Source of the DNA: Planctomycetota bacterium
GTDB taxonomy: Bacteria > Planctomycetota > GCA-002687715 > DRQF01
Reading direction: 5' to 3'
Assembly: GCA_015485455.1 (NCBI GenBank)
Contig: WFTN01000234.1
Coordinates: 1-23,446, forward strand
Length of the DNA stretch: 23,446 nt
In this document: positions 22,717 to 23,446 of the stretch, one piece after another
Layout: the number at the start of each line of letters is the position of its first letter
How positions within the stretch are numbered: position 1 is the stretch's first letter
Translations under genes and position numbers: made by a program
The notes under the pieces: generated by a model
Database searches by the model: none
The model's input: only the letters and a program-made list of their open reading frames with translations
What the model was told of the DNA's origin: nothing

Positions 22717-23446
22717 ATGCATTTCAAAGCTGCCATCTTTTGTTTCCTCTTCATTGCTACTCTCGGGCTCTCGGCCCATGGGCAAGTGGTCCGTGTGGCG
22801 CCAAGTGCAACCTACCCTGGAATCCAAGATGCCGTCAACGCTTCAGCCAATGGTGACATCGTCGAAGTGCCCCCAGGAAATTGGGTACTTCCGTTTCCCC
22901 TCGACTTTCAACTCAAAAACCTGACATTGCGATCTCAAGCCGGCGCCGATGTCACCACTTTGTCTGGTCTCACATCCAAGATATCGATGTCCGGTGGACA
23001 GGATTCATCGACTCTCATCCAGGGGTTCACTTTCACTGGAAGTGTCGGCCCGGCTTTTGGTGGAGCCGTTCTGCTCATTGTAGCCAGCCCAACATTCTTA
23101 GAGTGCAAGTTCAACAACAACATTCGACTCGATATCCACGACGGACATGGAGCCGCGGTTGCTTCCTACTTCTCTTCGCCCATTTTCTTGAACTGCGAAT
23201 TCAACAACAACAAAGCAGGTCAAGGCCGGGTCGAGAATGTCGGTGATTTCTACACTAACTATGGCGGCCATGGTGGAGCCGTCTTCCTGGCCAATTCGTC
23301 GGCAGATTTCTTCGATTGCAAATTCTTCAACAACAGGGCTGGCCGTGGTGGATTGGGGTCTCCGGAAACCTCCATGGACCCAGCAGGACCCGGTGGGTTT
23401 GGCGGCGACGGTGGCGCCATTTACGCTGAGAATACAACACTCAATT
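22717..23446 (+). CDS. secreted right-handed beta-helix repeat protein (partial, runs off window)
   Basis: The frame opens at ATG 22717 and has no stop before the edge (243 codons seen). Residues 1-24 are a signal peptide (MHFKAAIFCFLFIATLGLSAHGQ). YPGIQDAVNASANGDIVEVPPG is the start of a parallel beta-helix as in pectate-lyase-like and polymorphic outer-membrane-like proteins. Imperfect repeats follow: FLECKFNNN, FLNCEFNNNKAGQG and FFDCKFFNNRAGRG, with Gly-rich turns (GGHGGAV, GGFGGDGGAIY). It should be exported and surface or matrix located; enzyme activity cannot be judged because most of the protein is missing. It is divergent from the kinase gene. Confidence 0.88.
   Translation, partial: MHFKAAIFCFLFIATLGLSAHGQVVRVAPSATYPGIQDAVNASANGDIVEVPPGNWVLPFPLDFQLKNLTLRSQAGADVTTLSGLTSKISMSGGQDSSTLIQGFTFTGSVGPAFGGAVLLIVASPTFLECKFNNNIRLDIHDGHGAAVASYFSSPIFLNCEFNNNKAGQGRVENVGDFYTNYGGHGGAVFLANSSADFFDCKFFNNRAGRGGLGSPETSMDPAGPGGFGGDGGAIYAENTTLN

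Noticed and set aside
22492..22827. 111-codon minus-strand frame
   Set aside because: It covers the intergenic region and the signal-peptide coding part of the beta-helix gene and shows no domain.

Overview
The window looks like chromosomal DNA of a planctomycete or a close PVC-type relative. The evidence is the mix of genes: a Ser/Thr kinase fused to a formylglycine-generating-enzyme-like domain, ECF sigma factors tied or fused to large membrane/exported modules, an LRR protein with one membrane helix, a VWA/HEAT-repeat secreted protein, a right-handed beta-helix secreted protein, and FliM/FliN flagellar genes. The lineage is an inference from gene content only. No rRNA, tRNA, CRISPR array or insertion sequence was recognised.

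The most striking locus is at 906-1961. One reading frame is interrupted only by two in-frame TGA codons (1116-1118 and 1467-1469), and protein homology continues across both. The first TGA falls in a thioredoxin-like PG-U-KGC (UxxC) motif. The second falls at the position of the catalytic Cys of a methionine sulfoxide reductase A (MsrA)-like domain (U-YW...GEAEFG, followed by EVVEVKFDP). Each TGA is followed at a suitable distance by a strong small stem-loop with G/GU in its apical loop, as expected of a bacterial SECIS. I read this as one exported selenoprotein with two selenocysteines. A conventional gene caller would split it into three fragments or call it a pseudogene.

Layout: 1-905 holds a short ORF with a strong Shine-Dalgarno and a probably decayed secreted-protein gene. 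The selenoprotein follows at 906-1961. From 7670 down to 2001 runs a tightly overlapping leftward glycan operon: GT2 glycosyltransferase fused to a methyltransferase, DegT-type aminotransferase, phosphoglycosyl transferase, nucleotide-sugar 4,6-dehydratase, and a TIM-barrel glycosidase-like protein. The dehydratase, aminotransferase and phosphoglycosyl transferase together suggest that an amino-dideoxy sugar is made and loaded on a polyprenyl-phosphate carrier.

7775-9851 is an ECF sigma factor overlapping a membrane LRR protein that is a candidate anti-sigma/sensor. It is separated by a bidirectional hairpin from a leftward secreted VWA protein (9926-11557). 11953-14793 encodes an ECF sigma factor fused through one membrane helix to about 700 residues of exported beta-sandwich-like modules. 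Next come a small membrane protein and a methyltransferase (leftward), a flagellar/chemotaxis-associated protein (rightward) convergent with fliM-fliN (leftward), a HAD hydrolase resembling plant FMN hydrolase overlapping the end of the kinase-FGE gene, and finally a secreted beta-helix gene that runs off the right edge.

Themes are signal transduction across the envelope, surface glycan synthesis, motility and extracytoplasmic redox repair.
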